This document shows, one piece after another, positions 1 to 12,700 of a stretch of DNA of 64,000 nt (position 1 is the stretch's first letter; the number at the start of each line of letters is the position of its first letter). The stretch comes from Centropus unirufus (lineage: Eukaryota; Chordata; Aves; Cuculiformes; Centropidae): NCBI GenBank assembly GCA_013397695.1, contig VYZI01000526.1:249143-313142 (forward strand), read 5' to 3'. The position numbers and the translations under genes are program-made. The notes below the pieces were generated by a model. That model saw nothing but the letters and a program-made list of their open reading frames with translations. It was not told where the DNA came from and did not search any database.

Positions 1-432
1 NNNNNNNNNNNNNNNNNNNNNNNNNNNNNNNNNNNNNNNNNNNNNNNNNNNNNNNNNNNNNNNNNNNNNNNNNNNNNNNNNNNNNNNNNNNNNNNNNNNN
101 NNNNNNNNNNNNNNNNNNNNNNNNNNNNNNNNNNNNNNNNNNNNNNNNNNNNNNNNNNNNNNNNNNNNNNNNNNNNNNNNNNNNNNNNNNNNNNNNNNNN
201 NNNNNNNNNNNNNNNNNNNNNNNNNNNNNNNNNNNNNNNNNNNNNNNNNNNNNNNNNNNNNNNNNNNNNNNNNNNNNNNNNNNNNNNNNNNNNNNNNNNN
301 NNNNNNNNNNNNNNNNNNNNNNNNNNNNNNNNNNNNNNNNNNNNNNNNNNNNNNNNNNNNNNNNNNNNNNNNNNNNNNNNNNNNNNNNNNNNNNNNNNNN
401 NNNNNNNNNNNNNNNNNNNNNNNNNNNNNNNN
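1..432. other. Assembly gap (N run)
   Basis: The first 432 positions are N. Nothing can be said about them. Confidence 0.99.
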
Positions 433-545
433 CCCCCAGCACCTCTCCCTGCCCCCTGACACCCGCACTCCACCTCCCTGCACCCCTGACTGCCCCCAGC
501 ACCCCCAAGTGCCCCTCACACACTCGCCCTGCTCCCTGGCTCCTC
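433..545. repeat. C-rich low-complexity tract beside the gap
   Basis: The tract is dominated by short, irregular repeats of the CCCCTGACNCCC / CCCCCAGCACC type. It directly abuts the gap, so it may be the edge of a longer C-rich minisatellite that the assembler could not cross. No coding signal is seen. Confidence 0.5.
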
Positions 546-3500
546 ACCTCGAACCACCTGTGCCCCTTCTCTGGGTGCCCACCCAGGTTTATCATCAGAT
601 CACACCCAGGGGTGCTGAAGGTGTGAACAAGGCCAGCCGCCTTGCAGGCAGAGCCCCTTCTCTCTTTGCTCAGCACCTTTCCTGGATATTTACCTTTTGC
701 TTTTAAGCAACGTTTTTTTCTACTGCCACTGGGGAAAAACTTTTTATAGCCAGACTTGCATCATGCCCGCGGAATGACTGGAAGTGAAGCCAGCTTCACC
801 AGAGACAGCTGTCTAAAAATTGAAGCTGTTTTCTTCCCAATAACCTGTTTTCAATTTCTCCTGCAGACCTTGAAGCCAAGAATTGAACAAAACAAGAGCT
901 CCAGGAGATCCTATAGAATATGAATTGGGCCAGGGCCTTGGATTAGACGAGTCCAGAAATTTCCAGCTCGACACAGTGAGGATCGGTTTCTCTTCAAACA
1001 TTTTTTGCTCAAGCAGAGGCTGTGCCCAGTCTGCCCTGGAGCTCCCAGCTGCCTTCCACCAGGGCAGCAGCCAGGCAGGACCCCTGTGCTCCCCTGCTGG
1101 GAGCCACCACTGGGGAGATGGGAGTGGGAGCATCTGGCTGTTCCTCTACTTTTTCTCCCCTTTGCCTGCCTTTCCCTTCCTTCCTGCTATTTCTCCTTTT
1201 AATATATTGCATCCACTGCAACAGCTCCTAGTGTTGATATTTCTACTGATGGTCCGTCTGCAAGTCCAGTTTGGGAAGTGAATGTCTCCTGGGACCAGGA
1301 CCCCACTTGCTGTGTCCCTCAATTTGGGGTCAGCTAGAGCCTCGCTGGCACTGCAGGTTGGGTGATCTGAGCATCCTGGGGTGGCAACCTTGAGCCGAGA
1401 CCAGGGAAGACAATTTATGTTACTGCTCTCTAGGCATGAAAATAGCTCCTGGATTACTCAAAATCACCTCCAGGCAGAGTGAAGAAGTAGCAGGGATGGA
1501 TTAGTGCCAGGAACAAACCCTGCTGTCTGCCAGGTTTAAGGACTCCAAGAGGGTCTTGCTGTGCCCTGGGTCAGGGTGGTGGAGGAGTGGAGGCAATCAC
1601 CCAGCTTCGCTTTTTAGGACATGTCACTCAAGTGTCAGAGCCCTCACAACACTGATGGGCCTCAATGGCTCTGACCAGCCTCACCTGGCCTCACACCCCT
1701 GAGCCCAGGGGCTCTATTTAAGCTCAGCCCAGGACCTCAGGCTCTTCCTGAGCTGTGCTATAGGAGTGCTGGACTCCAGGCAGAGCAGTGACTGCTATGG
1801 GGCTTTAATCCTGACCTAAACCTGCTGACTGCCTTCCTGGCTTAGTGTCAGCCCTGCCCCATCACTATGAAGCTGTCTGGTGCTTCTGGACCTGATCCTA
1901 GCTCTGATGGGTAGACTGACTTCCTGGCTTGACCTGGAAGCTGCCTTGCTGCTCTAATATTGCCTTATGATCTGTGCTCTTGGCTGGACCCAGGTGCCGC
2001 ATCTGGGGCTGTGCTGCTTCCTTTGATGGCCCAACACTGGTTTTGGATGCTGATCCAAATATCTGGCATGGACTGGGATGGAGGTGAGAGACAGCAATAG
2101 ACTCCTTAGCCCTGGCCCAAGGGTGCTGCTGAGAAGGGCAGGGACCCCCTTCAGCCCTGTCACTGCTGTGTTACGGCTTGAGAAGGATGACTTGGTCAGG
2201 GCATGCATTAGATCCCTGATGTGGTGGGAGTTCAGGTGGAGGAGGGTCCCTCTCCCCTGTGGCCCCGAGGGACCCTACAAGCAGCACCTCTCCACGTGTG
2301 ACTTATCTCATGCAGTGGCTCCTGCATTCCTGCGGCTGTCCCACTCCCATCCTTCTTTCCCCCAGTCCCACCCTGAGTGGCTGTGCGTGAAGGGCTGAGA
2401 GCTGGGTTAAAACCCCTGAAGAAGCACAAAGCTGATGTTGTGGATTTCACGGGGAGGCGTAAAAAAAGGCTCTGGAAGGTGACGCCCTGTGGAGTGGTGG
2501 GATGTGGCATGAGGTTCTATAGGAGCTGGGAGCTCTCAAATCCCTGTACAGCTCCCTGCGGAGCTGTACTGGGGACCCAGGGAAGCCTGGAGTCTTTCTG
2601 CTGTGACAGCATCCTGCTTGTGAGCCAGGGCTGTGATATTAGAAAGAGTCTGAGGGAGGCAATATTATCCTGCTGTTTTCTGCTGCTCATTCCTGACCAA
2701 CGTATCCGTAGGAAGGACAGGTTTTGCAAATGCATTTTTCTTTCTCTTTTTTGCTGTTGCAGAGAAGATGGGGCACATGGTGCTGACCTGTGGCATTGCA
2801 GCCCTTCTGAGAAATGCTGTCCTCGGTTCCTCTCTGTCCTTCAGTGGCCCCGGGTGGCAGTGTCTGGCCAAGCACTTATAATCTAATTACCTGCTTATGC
2901 TGGGGGCTGGAGGGCAGCTCAGTTGCCCCAGTGGAACATGTGCAGCTAAAGCCTCGGCCGCAAAAAGCCTCCTCTGGGGCCAGAGAGGCTTGTCCTTGAT
3001 TTCCTTTGAGATCCTTGTCACTCTGCCCCAATGCAGTGACTGCAACTTCTAGAAGGCGCCATGGGACAGGGTGTGAAACCTGATTTAGCTCCTTTATGGC
3101 TGGGATGTCCTGTAAGGATGGAAATCTGCTCCCAACGCAGCCCTGGATAATGAAAGGAAGGGTGGGGACTGGGGCTGCAGAGCTTTGCAAATGAGTAAAA
3201 CTGCAGAAGCCTTGACTCCCAGAGCCCTGCCTTGCAGAGATCAAAATCAAAGGTGTCAGCTGATGTGTCTCCCGGTCCTCCTTCAGAAAGTGGATTTGGA
3301 TGGTAATGTGTTAACTGGCCACACCTGGGTTTTTGCTCAGCCTTGGGAGCTGTATCTTCATCGCTCTGCCCAACGACCCCTATGCAAGAGCAGAGCCAGC
3401 CTGCTTGGTGTGGAATTTCTTTGAGAAGTGCTGTGCAAAGAGCTGTGTGAGAGTGTCATTCCATATGGGGCTTGGCATGCTTCCCTCCCCCATTCCATGG

Positions 3501-6500
3501 CAAATCCCAGTGTGATGGGCTGCTCTATGGGCTCAGGATGCACTGATCCAGACCCAGAAGGGCCAGTCCAGCTCTGCAGGTGACAGGTAGGTCCAAGTGG
3601 GGTACCAGGATCATGTTCCAGACTCAGCATGGACACGATGTTGCTGCTCCTGCAGGAGAGAACTACCTTTTGAGATGGTGCAGAAAATGCTTGGAAGAAG
3701 CATATTGTGCCAGGCTGAGGTGAATCTGAGTGCAAATCCTGGTGCCTACAAGGAGGGCAGCAACCTCAGCAGATCAAGAAGGGTTAATCCTGTCTGTCCT
3801 TGCAGGGTGGCTCTCCCGCCTGCAGAATGGCAAGGATGGCTCTGCCCTGCCTCAGCCCTTGGCTCCTCTGAGTCTTCCTGAGAGGGTTTGCTCAGGGTGG
3901 TAGAGCTGCAGATCCAAGTCCCAGCTCTGCTACACCCAGTGCCTTGAATAGGAGATGTGTTTATTTAAGAACATAACAAAGGAATATGTCTCCACCCATC
4001 TCCTAATTGCTGGGAACTGGACTGAGCTGCCCTGGGATCTGCCCCAATGTGGTTATGGGGACCTGCTTGACCATGCCTGGTTTATATCCCTATCCATCTC
4101 TTCCCTCTGGGTTTGCCTTCGTCAAAGTCAGGGCCAGGACTGGGACAGATTGGTGTGTGCCAGGGCTGCAGGCAACAGGGGGATGTCCTTTTCCTACATG
4201 GTGGAGGTCTGACATTGAGCCAGGAAGCAGGACAAGTGAGGGAACCTCTCATCATCCCAACCAGCTCCTGGTGGGAAGGTAAGACTCCAGTCTTGCAAGT
4301 ACTATCTAAATAGTTCTCTGGCAGCAAAGACTTCCTCCAGAACCTGAGGCATCATCCATGGTGGTGAAGATGGTGGGTTTCTTCCAGCACACGTGGCTGG
4401 GAAACCTTGTACCCACCTACTCCCTTATCTCCTGGCCTTCTCAGGATGCTTTTGGCTGATGAAGACACTGGCCTTAACCTGGGTAAAGGTCACATCTTAG
4501 TGATGTTTCTATCCCAGCCATCATGGCTGTTTCAGACTTTTCTCATCTCCTTCTCTTGACAATGCTGTCACAGAAGGGACTGGGACATGTCTTTCTACAG
4601 GATGGAGTTGGCTTCTTCCAGGTGAAGATCTGTAGGAGGGATCAAAGGGCACCTGGAGCTCAAGGGCCCAGGAGAATGATGAGCTGTCTGCACTTCACCT
4701 CCATGGCAAGACAACATGAACCCAGACTCCGTTTGTGGTGATGCTACCCTTAGCTAAACTTGCATGCTTGATTTTAATACTGTGGAACAGGCTAACAAAG
4801 TGGGTAGGGCGGAGCAAAAAGTGGTGCTTCTGCCAAGATAAAGCTGTGCCATGCTGTGAGGACTGTGTGCTCCTCTCGCCTGTGGGCACCAGGTCCATCT
4901 GCACCCTGTGGTCTGAAGAGCTGGGTATGAGTGGAACTGCCTTCATCCTGGTCTGAAATGCCACCAGATTCAGACCAGTGCTCTTATTCCCAAACCAAAG
5001 CAGGGACACTGTTTCTCTGCCTCTTCTCTGCTGTGCTACACCTGTGTCCTGATGCAGCCCAGTGTCCCCATAGCTCAATTGAAGCATCCCTTCAGTCCAA
5101 GAGGTGTTTGCAATTGGTAGAAATACTTTAGCATGGCCCAATGCTTGGTGCAAATTGGAGCTCCGTGTTACAACCTGGTTAATCTGGTTAGGGGATCAGC
5201 ACAGCAGGCTTCCAGCAGCCCTCTTGGCTCTGCTGGTGACTGCATCCTGGGATGTGCCCATGTGCTCTGGCTCCTGTGCTGGGCATGTTGTCATCACCCA
5301 GGTGTGCATTTCTGTACGGCTCAAAATTGCTCTGAAATAGGAAAACTCAATCTGTTTACAGGATAGCCTCATCTGTACTCTAGAGTATGACTCGAGGAGG
5401 GGGATTCCAGTGTGGAGGTGAGTGTGTCTTTCCATTTCCAGGCTAGTGTTGCATTTAGTGGTGTGAGGCTTAGGGTTTCCTTGGGAGCAGCACCAGGCAG
5501 GAGCCCCCAGCAAGGGCTGCACAGTGGCAACTCTTGGGTGTACCCAGGTAGCCATCAGCCTCCAAGGAGGATGCCCTAATGCTCTTGGGGCTGCAGTTGC
5601 ATGAAAATCCTTAGGAAAAGCCTGTCACCTACTCCCTGCTGGTGGAGAGCTGGGAGGAAACCTGCCTAGGACTGTGGTGCAATTCAGGGGCTACTTTTGC
5701 TTTTGGAGGCCAGTGTTGGGTCTGCTTCCAGTGCCTTTGGGAGCAGAGGCAAAATGAAGTCCTTTTGGGGGGCAGGGATACTCCTCAGCTGGGTTTTTGC
5801 CTTTCCCATTGACCATAGCTTCCTTTGATCCCCAGCAGGAGCCAAGCAGGATGCAGCTGAGCTCCCACTAGGGTTTCCAGCATGGGAACTGGTGATGGCT
5901 TGCCCTGGGGCAGAGGTTTTGCCTGCCCTGCGGGGAAGCTGCAGAAATTAAATGGAAAATGCTGAGATAAGATAGGGCTTTGTTTAAAAAACAAATATTT
6001 TGCAGAAGCAATGGATGTTTGGGCTGAGAACATCCATTCTTGCAAAAATGACCAGTATAGCAGTGTGTTGTGTTTGTACAGGGCATCAGCATTTACAGTC
6101 TCTTACTGGTACAATACATGTAAACTTTTTCTGCTCTTAGCCACTTACAATGGACTGTAGTGTGACACTCTTTGGTATTGCATAAAAAAGCCCAACCAGT
6201 CAAAGAAAAAAAGCCCAAACCTAAACAGAAGTGCTTTTTTTAATTGAAAATATAAACAAACATACACTTTAGTATTTTTGGAAAGCTGTTTGTGGGTATC
6301 AACAACCCTGACCCAGCTGTTGTAACCTGTGGGGGCAAGAGAAAGGGGAGCACGCTTTAACACAACCCTTGGGAAATAAGCATTGGAAAGTCTTCTAAGA
6401 TCAGTTTTACCCTTACTTTGATGCCTGGGATTTTCCTAAGAATACAGAAGACAACAGCAGAGAGCAGAGCCATGGGCAGCCTGTGTAGATGAGCAGTCAT

Positions 6501-9400
6501 TCCCAGGGATGGCCCCAGAGCCTCCTCATGTGGTGTACTTGGCCAGACTACTCCAAGCACGACATTTGTTCCTGTCCTTACTGCCTCTGCTAACCTGTGG
6601 TGTATTCCACCCAAGGCAGTATGTCCTAAAGAGCCTCCTGCGGGGTGCTCTTGGCATGCACACTGATCCCTCACTCCAGAGTTAGTGGGAAGCAGTAGAC
6701 CAGTTGCCCAGGTGTGCTGGAGCTGCCTCTCCTCCTGCTTGTAGGGACTGGGGAGATGGCCAGCTCAGGGCAGTGATGTGAACTGAGTGAGGAAAATCAC
6801 CCTGGGCTCCTTCATAGCTGTTTTCCCCCGATTTGTTGTTTTCTAACAGCAAGGATCCGGGGAGCATCTGTCATACTGAACAGACGGAAAGGGGTTTGGT
6901 CTCTTCTCCACGCCACAAGCACCCTTCCTCAAAGCTGTACAGGTCTTTGCAAAGGCATGACCAGAATGGAAGGGAAAGTAAATGAGGTGTGAAGTGTTGG
7001 GTTAGCACGTATCCAAGTAAGGGTTTGGGTGGAACAGAGGTCCCTGCCCAGGCCCCTCTGGGTGGAAAGTCACCATCGACAATTAAATAAGACTCCTGTT
7101 CCTCCTGAGCCTTCTGGCTGCAGAGTGATGTCTTGTTCTCTGTGGGAAAATATTCATTTAACAGCAACAGTGCAGCAGTCATCGCAGCCACCTGATTAAG
7201 CCAGGGGTAAAGATGGATAAAGTGGATCAGGGTCAGGTCAATTAAAATCAGCCCAAGCCTTACTTCTAAGGCTCTGCACAGAGAGAGCACATGGTCCTGG
7301 TGTTGACCCTCCTGGAAAGAGCTGAGCCTACAGCGCATGTGTGTTTGCTAAGCACAATAAAACCCACCAAAAATCGTTACAATTCTCAGTTGATGGGGCT
7401 TGTTCAGCTCCATTTGCCTCTTTCTGACTTTTACTAACAACCATTCTCCCAGCAGAAAATTACCCATGTGCTAGTTTTACCTTGTAGTTTCCTTTAATCT
7501 CAAATAAAGGCTTCAAGTGACCTCTGTCCTCCCAGCGTAGATGACACATCAAGCAAGGCCGTGCCCAGAGAAGACCTTTAGACAGCCTCATGTATTCATC
7601 CTGGGTCCATTTAAGATATAGCAGCTTTGAAGCAGAAATTCCTCGAGCATGATGCTGTGAGGCACTTTCCAGGCAAAACTGATGTTTGTCAAGTTGCTGC
7701 TAAAAAAGCCCATGATGTAGAGGTGAAATGGTCCATGTGAGCCAGAGCTCATCTTGCCCAGGGACAGTTTCACACCCAGTTGCTAATTTGCACACTCATG
7801 CATTTAATTTCTGTCCTCTGTGCACAATCAGGGGAGTTTTACCCAAAGTCACTGCTACAGAGCTTTTGAGCTTGGAAAATTTCAACTTTTGATGGTTTCT
7901 GAAATTCTGAGTTTTAGCACATAAAATACATGCTGCTTATTCCCACTGGTTTCCCACGAGCCTGCTATTCCCTTCCACAGGTTCTTGAAAGTCTTGAGTG
8001 GTTCTGGCACCATGCTTAGCAGCTAATGGGTACTTTCCCCTGCCAGTTAGTTTTTTTGTGAAGAATATTTTTGCCACTTAACTGTGGCTAATGTGCTTTC
8101 ATCTCTACAGCATGGATGCAGTCAGAGCATCTCTGAAAGGTGGTACTTAATAAAAGAGAACATGTTGATGAACTTTTCTCCCCAGCCAAGCCTTGTGCTT
8201 TTCCCACAGGCTCCGCTGCACTGAAAATACCCAAATGGTCCTGGGATTCGATCTGAAAAACTGCTGTTTTCTCAATGTCTGCTTGGCTTTGGGGCAGAAA
8301 TTCCATCACTACTCTCATGGCAAAGCTGGGGAGGAGTGAGAAGGAATGCTGGTGGCCTTTCCTTGCAGAGCAATGAGCGGGCAGCACGTTCTGCATTTAC
8401 TAAACAGTACCTGGCACAGGTTTGTGCACTGCTGACTCTCTTGGGCTGTTTCATGTCAACTTGCTGGGGTGGCAGCATGGCTGTGACAGCCCAGGGCTGG
8501 AGGAGGGCCCAGTCCTGCTTGACCCCAAAGGCAGGGCTCTGGCACAGCTAATCGCCCGCTGCCAGCTTCCACAAACAGTGTCCTTCTAGTGCAAATACAG
8601 CTGGGCAAGAAGAGGAAAGTTTATTTTCCAACCATTTGTGGTAGCGTTCATGCCTACCGCCTCAAGTGCTTTCTCTGCTTACGTGCCAGAGCAAGTAATA
8701 ATAGTGTTTTTTATTCAAATAGTGATTTTCATCTCCAAGGCTCCCCGCAGATCCAGCTTGTGGTCTGAGGATGCCCTCACCGGTCCAGGGGAACTCCAGA
8801 CACGCAGAATGAAGGTGTGGCCCTCTCTACAGTGATTCTGAGAACATCACCTCCCTTGCAGGGAGCTCCCCTCTAGGCAGCTTGGATTTCACCTCACCCA
8901 GGGCTGTGCCAGGCCTCAAAGAATGCTCCTCAAAGTTCCCCCTGGGGAGTGGCTGCTCTTCCAGATTTGCCTTTAGCTGAATCAAGGCAACTTTGTGAGC
9001 GCTTCAAGACTGCAGTGGCTCAAGCTCTGCTTTCTCCAGTGTCTGAGGAGCCACGCACAGCTGGGAGGAGCGGGTCTTTTTGCCCCCGTGTCCCTCAGTG
9101 ATGCAGGCTGGCATGGGAGAGGAAGGCAGGAGGCAGAAGAGCATGGCCAGACTGCTACAAATAAGAAATAAAATGCTGAACCTGCGTTTGCCGGAGCTGA
9201 AAGCAGGTGTGTGATGGGCCAAACAAGTGAGCCACCCAGCAGCGGCTTTGTGAGCAGGAAAGGGCACGAGGGATGATTGCTCCTAAGCCGAACAATTAAG
9301 TCCTTTTTAGGTTGAAATAATATTGTTGCATTGGCTTCAAACTGCAAACAAAGGTGGAGATGGCATTCCAGCTCAGGTCGAGCTATTATTTTATCACGTT
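546..9400. other. Intergenic region upstream of ADA, no gene recognised
   Basis: I checked both strands for coding exons and found none I could support. The open frames are short, overlap in several frames and lack recognisable domains. In mammals the next gene on the 5' side of ADA is CCN5. I looked for its cysteine-rich IGFBP, VWC and TSP1 exons on the minus strand and did not see them. The region has one possible old interspersed repeat (about 1640-2070) and scattered A- or T-rich tracts, such as one near 6180-6240. Confidence 0.6.
1640..2070. repeat. Possible old interspersed repeat, perhaps LTR-like
   Basis: The stretch differs in texture from its flanks. It has loosely repeated CTTCCTGGCTTG / CTTGGCTGGACC phrases, a TATA-like TATTTAAG near 1715, and short recurring words such as GACTGCCTTCC and GACTGACTTCC. 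It reminds me of avian LTR-type repeats, but I cannot name a family. I see no target-site duplication and no internal coding region. The edges are approximate. Confidence 0.3.
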
Positions 9401-9408
9401 CTATTTCT

Positions 9409-9425
9409 CGTCGATGTTATCGACG
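9409..9425. repeat. Short perfect inverted repeat
   Basis: CGTCGAT is followed by GTT and then ATCGACG, a perfect 7-bp inverted repeat with a 3-bp loop, about 290 bp upstream of the ADA start codon. It could be a dimeric factor site or chance. CpG-containing palindromes are uncommon in bulk vertebrate DNA but less so next to CpG islands. Confidence 0.5.
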
Positions 9426-9429
9426 GAGG

Positions 9430-9712
9430 AGCAACTGTCGGCTCCCGAAGGAAACACGGGTGGAATTTCGGGGGTTCGGGCCGGCCGTGCCCCCGGGATG
9501 CGCGGGGAGGCAGGGACCAGCCGTGCCCCTGGGACGCGCGGGGAGGCAGGGACCAGCCGTGCCCCTGGGACGCGCGGGGAGGCAGGGACCAGCCGTGGCC
9601 CCGGGATGAGCGGGGCGGGGCCGGCAGGGGGCGGGAGAGGCCGGTGGGGCGAAGCGCGGCGCAGCTTGGCGGGTGCGGAGCGGAGCCGGGCGGCGGTGGT
9701 AGCGGCAGCAGC
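9430..9712 (+). promoter_or_regulatory. ADA: GC-rich ADA promoter and 5' untranslated region
   Basis: This CpG-rich block lies just upstream of the ADA start codon. It has two Sp1-type GC boxes, GGGGCGGGGC at 9612-9621 and GGGGGCGGGA at 9627-9636, and no clear TATA box in the 100 bp before the ATG. Mammalian ADA also has a GC-rich, TATA-poor, Sp1-dependent housekeeping promoter, so the layout fits. The transcription start probably lies around 9640-9690, but the sequence alone does not fix it. The upstream half of the block is a 36-bp minisatellite. Confidence 0.8.
9485..9615. repeat. 36-bp minisatellite in the ADA promoter
   Basis: Three nearly identical 36-bp units (9485-9520, 9521-9556, 9557-9592) are followed by a diverged partial fourth. 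Each holds GACGCGCGGGGAGGCAGGG or a close variant. The units differ at only a few bases, which suggests recent expansion. As 36 is a multiple of three, the repeat leaves long open frames on both strands; these explain the repetitive open frames here, and I do not regard them as genes. Confidence 0.95.
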
Positions 9713-9748
9713 ATGGAGCGGGGTCTGTGTGTTTTTGGGGACCCTAAG
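9713..9748 (+). CDS. ADA: ADA coding exon 1 (residues 1-12)
   Basis: The start codon has a strong Kozak context (A at -3, G at +4). The exon encodes MERGLCVFGDPK and ends at the donor GTGAGG in phase 0. Human exon 1 encodes 11 residues and also ends in PK, so this start and splice point agree. Residues before PK are poorly conserved in the family. Confidence 0.93.
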
Positions 9749-12700
9749 GTGAGGTGGAGGCTCTGCCAGAGGCGCCGGGTTGGGAACGGAGCGTGCACCG
9801 GGACTGGGAATCGGGCATGCCCCGGGGCGAGGTGCCGTGCACCGGAGCTGAGGTTTCGTGCACCGGGGCTTGGAACAAGGCGTGCACTGGGGCTGAGGTG
9901 CCGTGCACCGGAGCTCGGAACAGGACATGCACCGGGGCTGAGGTGCCGTGCATCGGGGCTGGGAACTGAGCGTGCAGCGGGGCTGGGAGCGGGTCGTGAC
10001 CCGCACGCGTTCCGAGGGCGAGAGCCCCGGGGCGCGGCGGCTCGGCCGGGCCGGTGCTCCCGAAGCTGCCCCGGGTGTCCTGCACGTCCCGCCCGCAGCT
10101 CCTGGTGCCAGCCAGGGTCACCGCGTCTCCGGGCTGGAAATGCGCTGGTGGCTGGAGCAGGGGCGAGCCCTGGAGGGTCCAGCACTGCAGCCTGATCCGC
10201 TGAAACAGACATTTTCTCATGTTTTTTGTGTTTGTTTTGTTTAGGAGTTTTATTTATTTTTGGTGGGTTTTTTTTGTTTTGGGGTTTTTTTGTTTGGTTT
10301 TTGGTTGTTTGCTTTTTCTCTCTTAAACATTTAGTTCAGTTATTCTTCAGATTCCCAAGGTACCACCTTGATGACTGCTCTCCAAGGGTGCTTCAGTCTT
10401 TCACTCTCACCACGCGCTGTGTAAATACAGGTGGGACCTCACAGTACCATTACCAAACAGATGATAAAAACATTAAGAAGGAAGAAGATGAAACAGATGT
10501 GGTTAGCAGTGGCCTGATGGCAGAGCACTGCATGTGCAGTTTCTAACAGCTCAGCTTTACATTGTGGTCCGGGGAAGCTGGGTATGGGGAGCAGTTTGTC
10601 TTTGCCTGGCTGCCTTTGGCAGGTCTGGGCTCTTGATGGGCAGCGAGGGGCAGAGACCAAGAGAAGAGATGTGAGGGTTGTGGTGGTCCTGCTCTGCGAG
10701 AACCTGAGTGGTGACAAGCACATGCGGCTTTCCCAGGGAAGAATATTGCTTCTGAAAACACAAAACCTTTTGGTTTTTACCGCACCTGCCACTCCCAAAC
10801 CATTTATCTCTCAGTCTAAGCTTGCAACAGAAAAGTCTATCATGCCTGGAAAATCCCGGTGTGCATGGGTCTGATCTGTGCTTTGTTCCATCCCTGGGAG
10901 AGATTTCCCTCATGGGGAAGGTGACCCATGCAGTCGCAAGCAAATGTTGATACTGAAATGCAGGGAGCGTTGACATCTGCTGATGATTAAAGCCTTTTTA
11001 AGGTTAATTTGATTTTGGCAGATGTTGGGGTTTCATCAGTTTCACTGAAAACAAATCTGTTTGTTCACCCCAGTGATTTTAGACATCTGGCTGAGTGAAG
11101 CAAGTTAAGTTCTTCTTTCACTTGTGTTTCTTCCCACTTTCCCAGTGTGTGAGAGAGTAGGATGCCAAAGAGAAAGACGTGGGGGGAAAAAATCGTGCAG
11201 GCTTTGACCACTAAGATCAAGCTTCTGCATCTGATTGCTGGCAATCATGAGAATGGTTTTCCTGAGTCAGGCAGTCCCTTTCAGTCCTGTGAACCTGCTA
11301 AGTCAGGCTTGGGGGGAAAAATGGGTCTGAAGTCAGTTAATGAGCTCTATTTATTCCCCTGGACCCTCTGCCATTGGGAACGATCAGTTTTGTGTTTTAG
11401 AGATGTTTCTGGTAACTGGAGTAGCTTCGAGCTCCTGCTGAATGCAAGGCTGGGGCTGCCTTTTCTTTTTTTTCAGGAACTCACTGGCTCCCAGTGACTC
11501 CACCAGATGAGCTGGAGGTGCTGGGGCTGCTGGAGGGTGACTTTGAACCCTGCTTATCATAGGCCATAAAAGAGCAGAAAAGGCTGCTGTCCTTTGGATG
11601 CCAGTCGTCAGCCTCTTCACTCTCTGCTCCACAACCAGAGCAGAGATGGTGCTGGCTCCTCTCCCTGCAGGCGAGCCTCACCTACAGGACATATGGCTCT
11701 TGTCCTGCTGCTCCCATGTACCTTGAGCCACGTTGTGGGGAGTGGGATGGAAACAGGGGGGCTCTGGGGTCAAGCCCACAGCCTCCCAGCAGCTGGGGTA
11801 GCTCTGCTGCTGGATGCTTCTTTCCCAAGTCAGCTCAAGTTGTGTTGGGCAGATGTTCCTGCAAGACCTCCCAGCGCTTGTCACAGTGTTTTGGAATCTG
11901 TCCCTATCCCAAGGGAAGCACTTGTGTGTGATGTATCTTTTGAACCTGGAATTGGGAGAGATGGCCAGAACTGGCTGTAGCTGCCTGTACCCTGTCGGTG
12001 GGTAGGAGAGCACCTGGTGACCAAATCCAGATGGCACCAAAGGGAGGTTTGGATGGGTGTCCTGCCTGGCTCCCTGTCAGGCTGGAGCCTCCCCCTACTC
12101 AAGCCAGACCTGCTCATCTGTGCCAAACTGGTCCTACAAGTATTTGCCTTGGGTGCAAAACTTAAATAAATAACATCATCCTGGCTGTGGGAAGTGCAAG
12201 TGCAGGAGGGTGTGCCGAGGATGATGTTTTCTTTGGCACTTCTTGGGCACAGCCTGACCCATGACTGTCTTGGCACAGGTCAAAGCCTGGTGCTGCGGGG
12301 GGGTGATGCAGGGCCACCATCACCCATTAACAGCACCGGAATCCTTGTGCTGATGTCCACAGGGGCTGAGGGGTTGGGGCTGGGAGGAGTGGTACTAAAG
12401 GCTGCTCAGTGTGGGAGCATCCTCCTTGACCACTGAAGCTGCATATCACATGAATGCTTCTCTAGAAAGCATGAATATTTCTTGCAGTGGGTGGGCAAAG
12501 TCTCCCATGTTTCATTTTAGAGGCTCAAGCCTTAAAGTGTATGACAGTTTCATCTCTAGAAGACACTTGCGAGTGTTGTCAGGATTGAGGGTAACATCAT
12601 GTCTCTTCCACTTCATGTCTTTCTTGATCTGGTCTCACCTCTCGCATCTGAATGAACGTTTGTGGTGAGTTCAGGATGAGAACTTGGCTCCTGACAGCGC

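Noticed and set aside
546..9400. CCN5 (expected mammalian neighbour) upstream of ADA.
   Set aside because: No cysteine-rich IGFBP, VWC or TSP1 exon was seen on either strand.
9485..9615. CRISPR-like array of 36-bp repeats.
   Set aside because: The units are directly adjacent with no spacers, and the setting is a vertebrate promoter. It is a minisatellite.
9323..10212. Long open frames on both strands around ADA exon 1 (290 and 272 codons).
   Set aside because: They arise from GC-rich sequence and from tandem repeats whose periods (36, 21/24 bp) are multiples of three. Only the 36 bp of ADA exon 1 within them has protein-level support.
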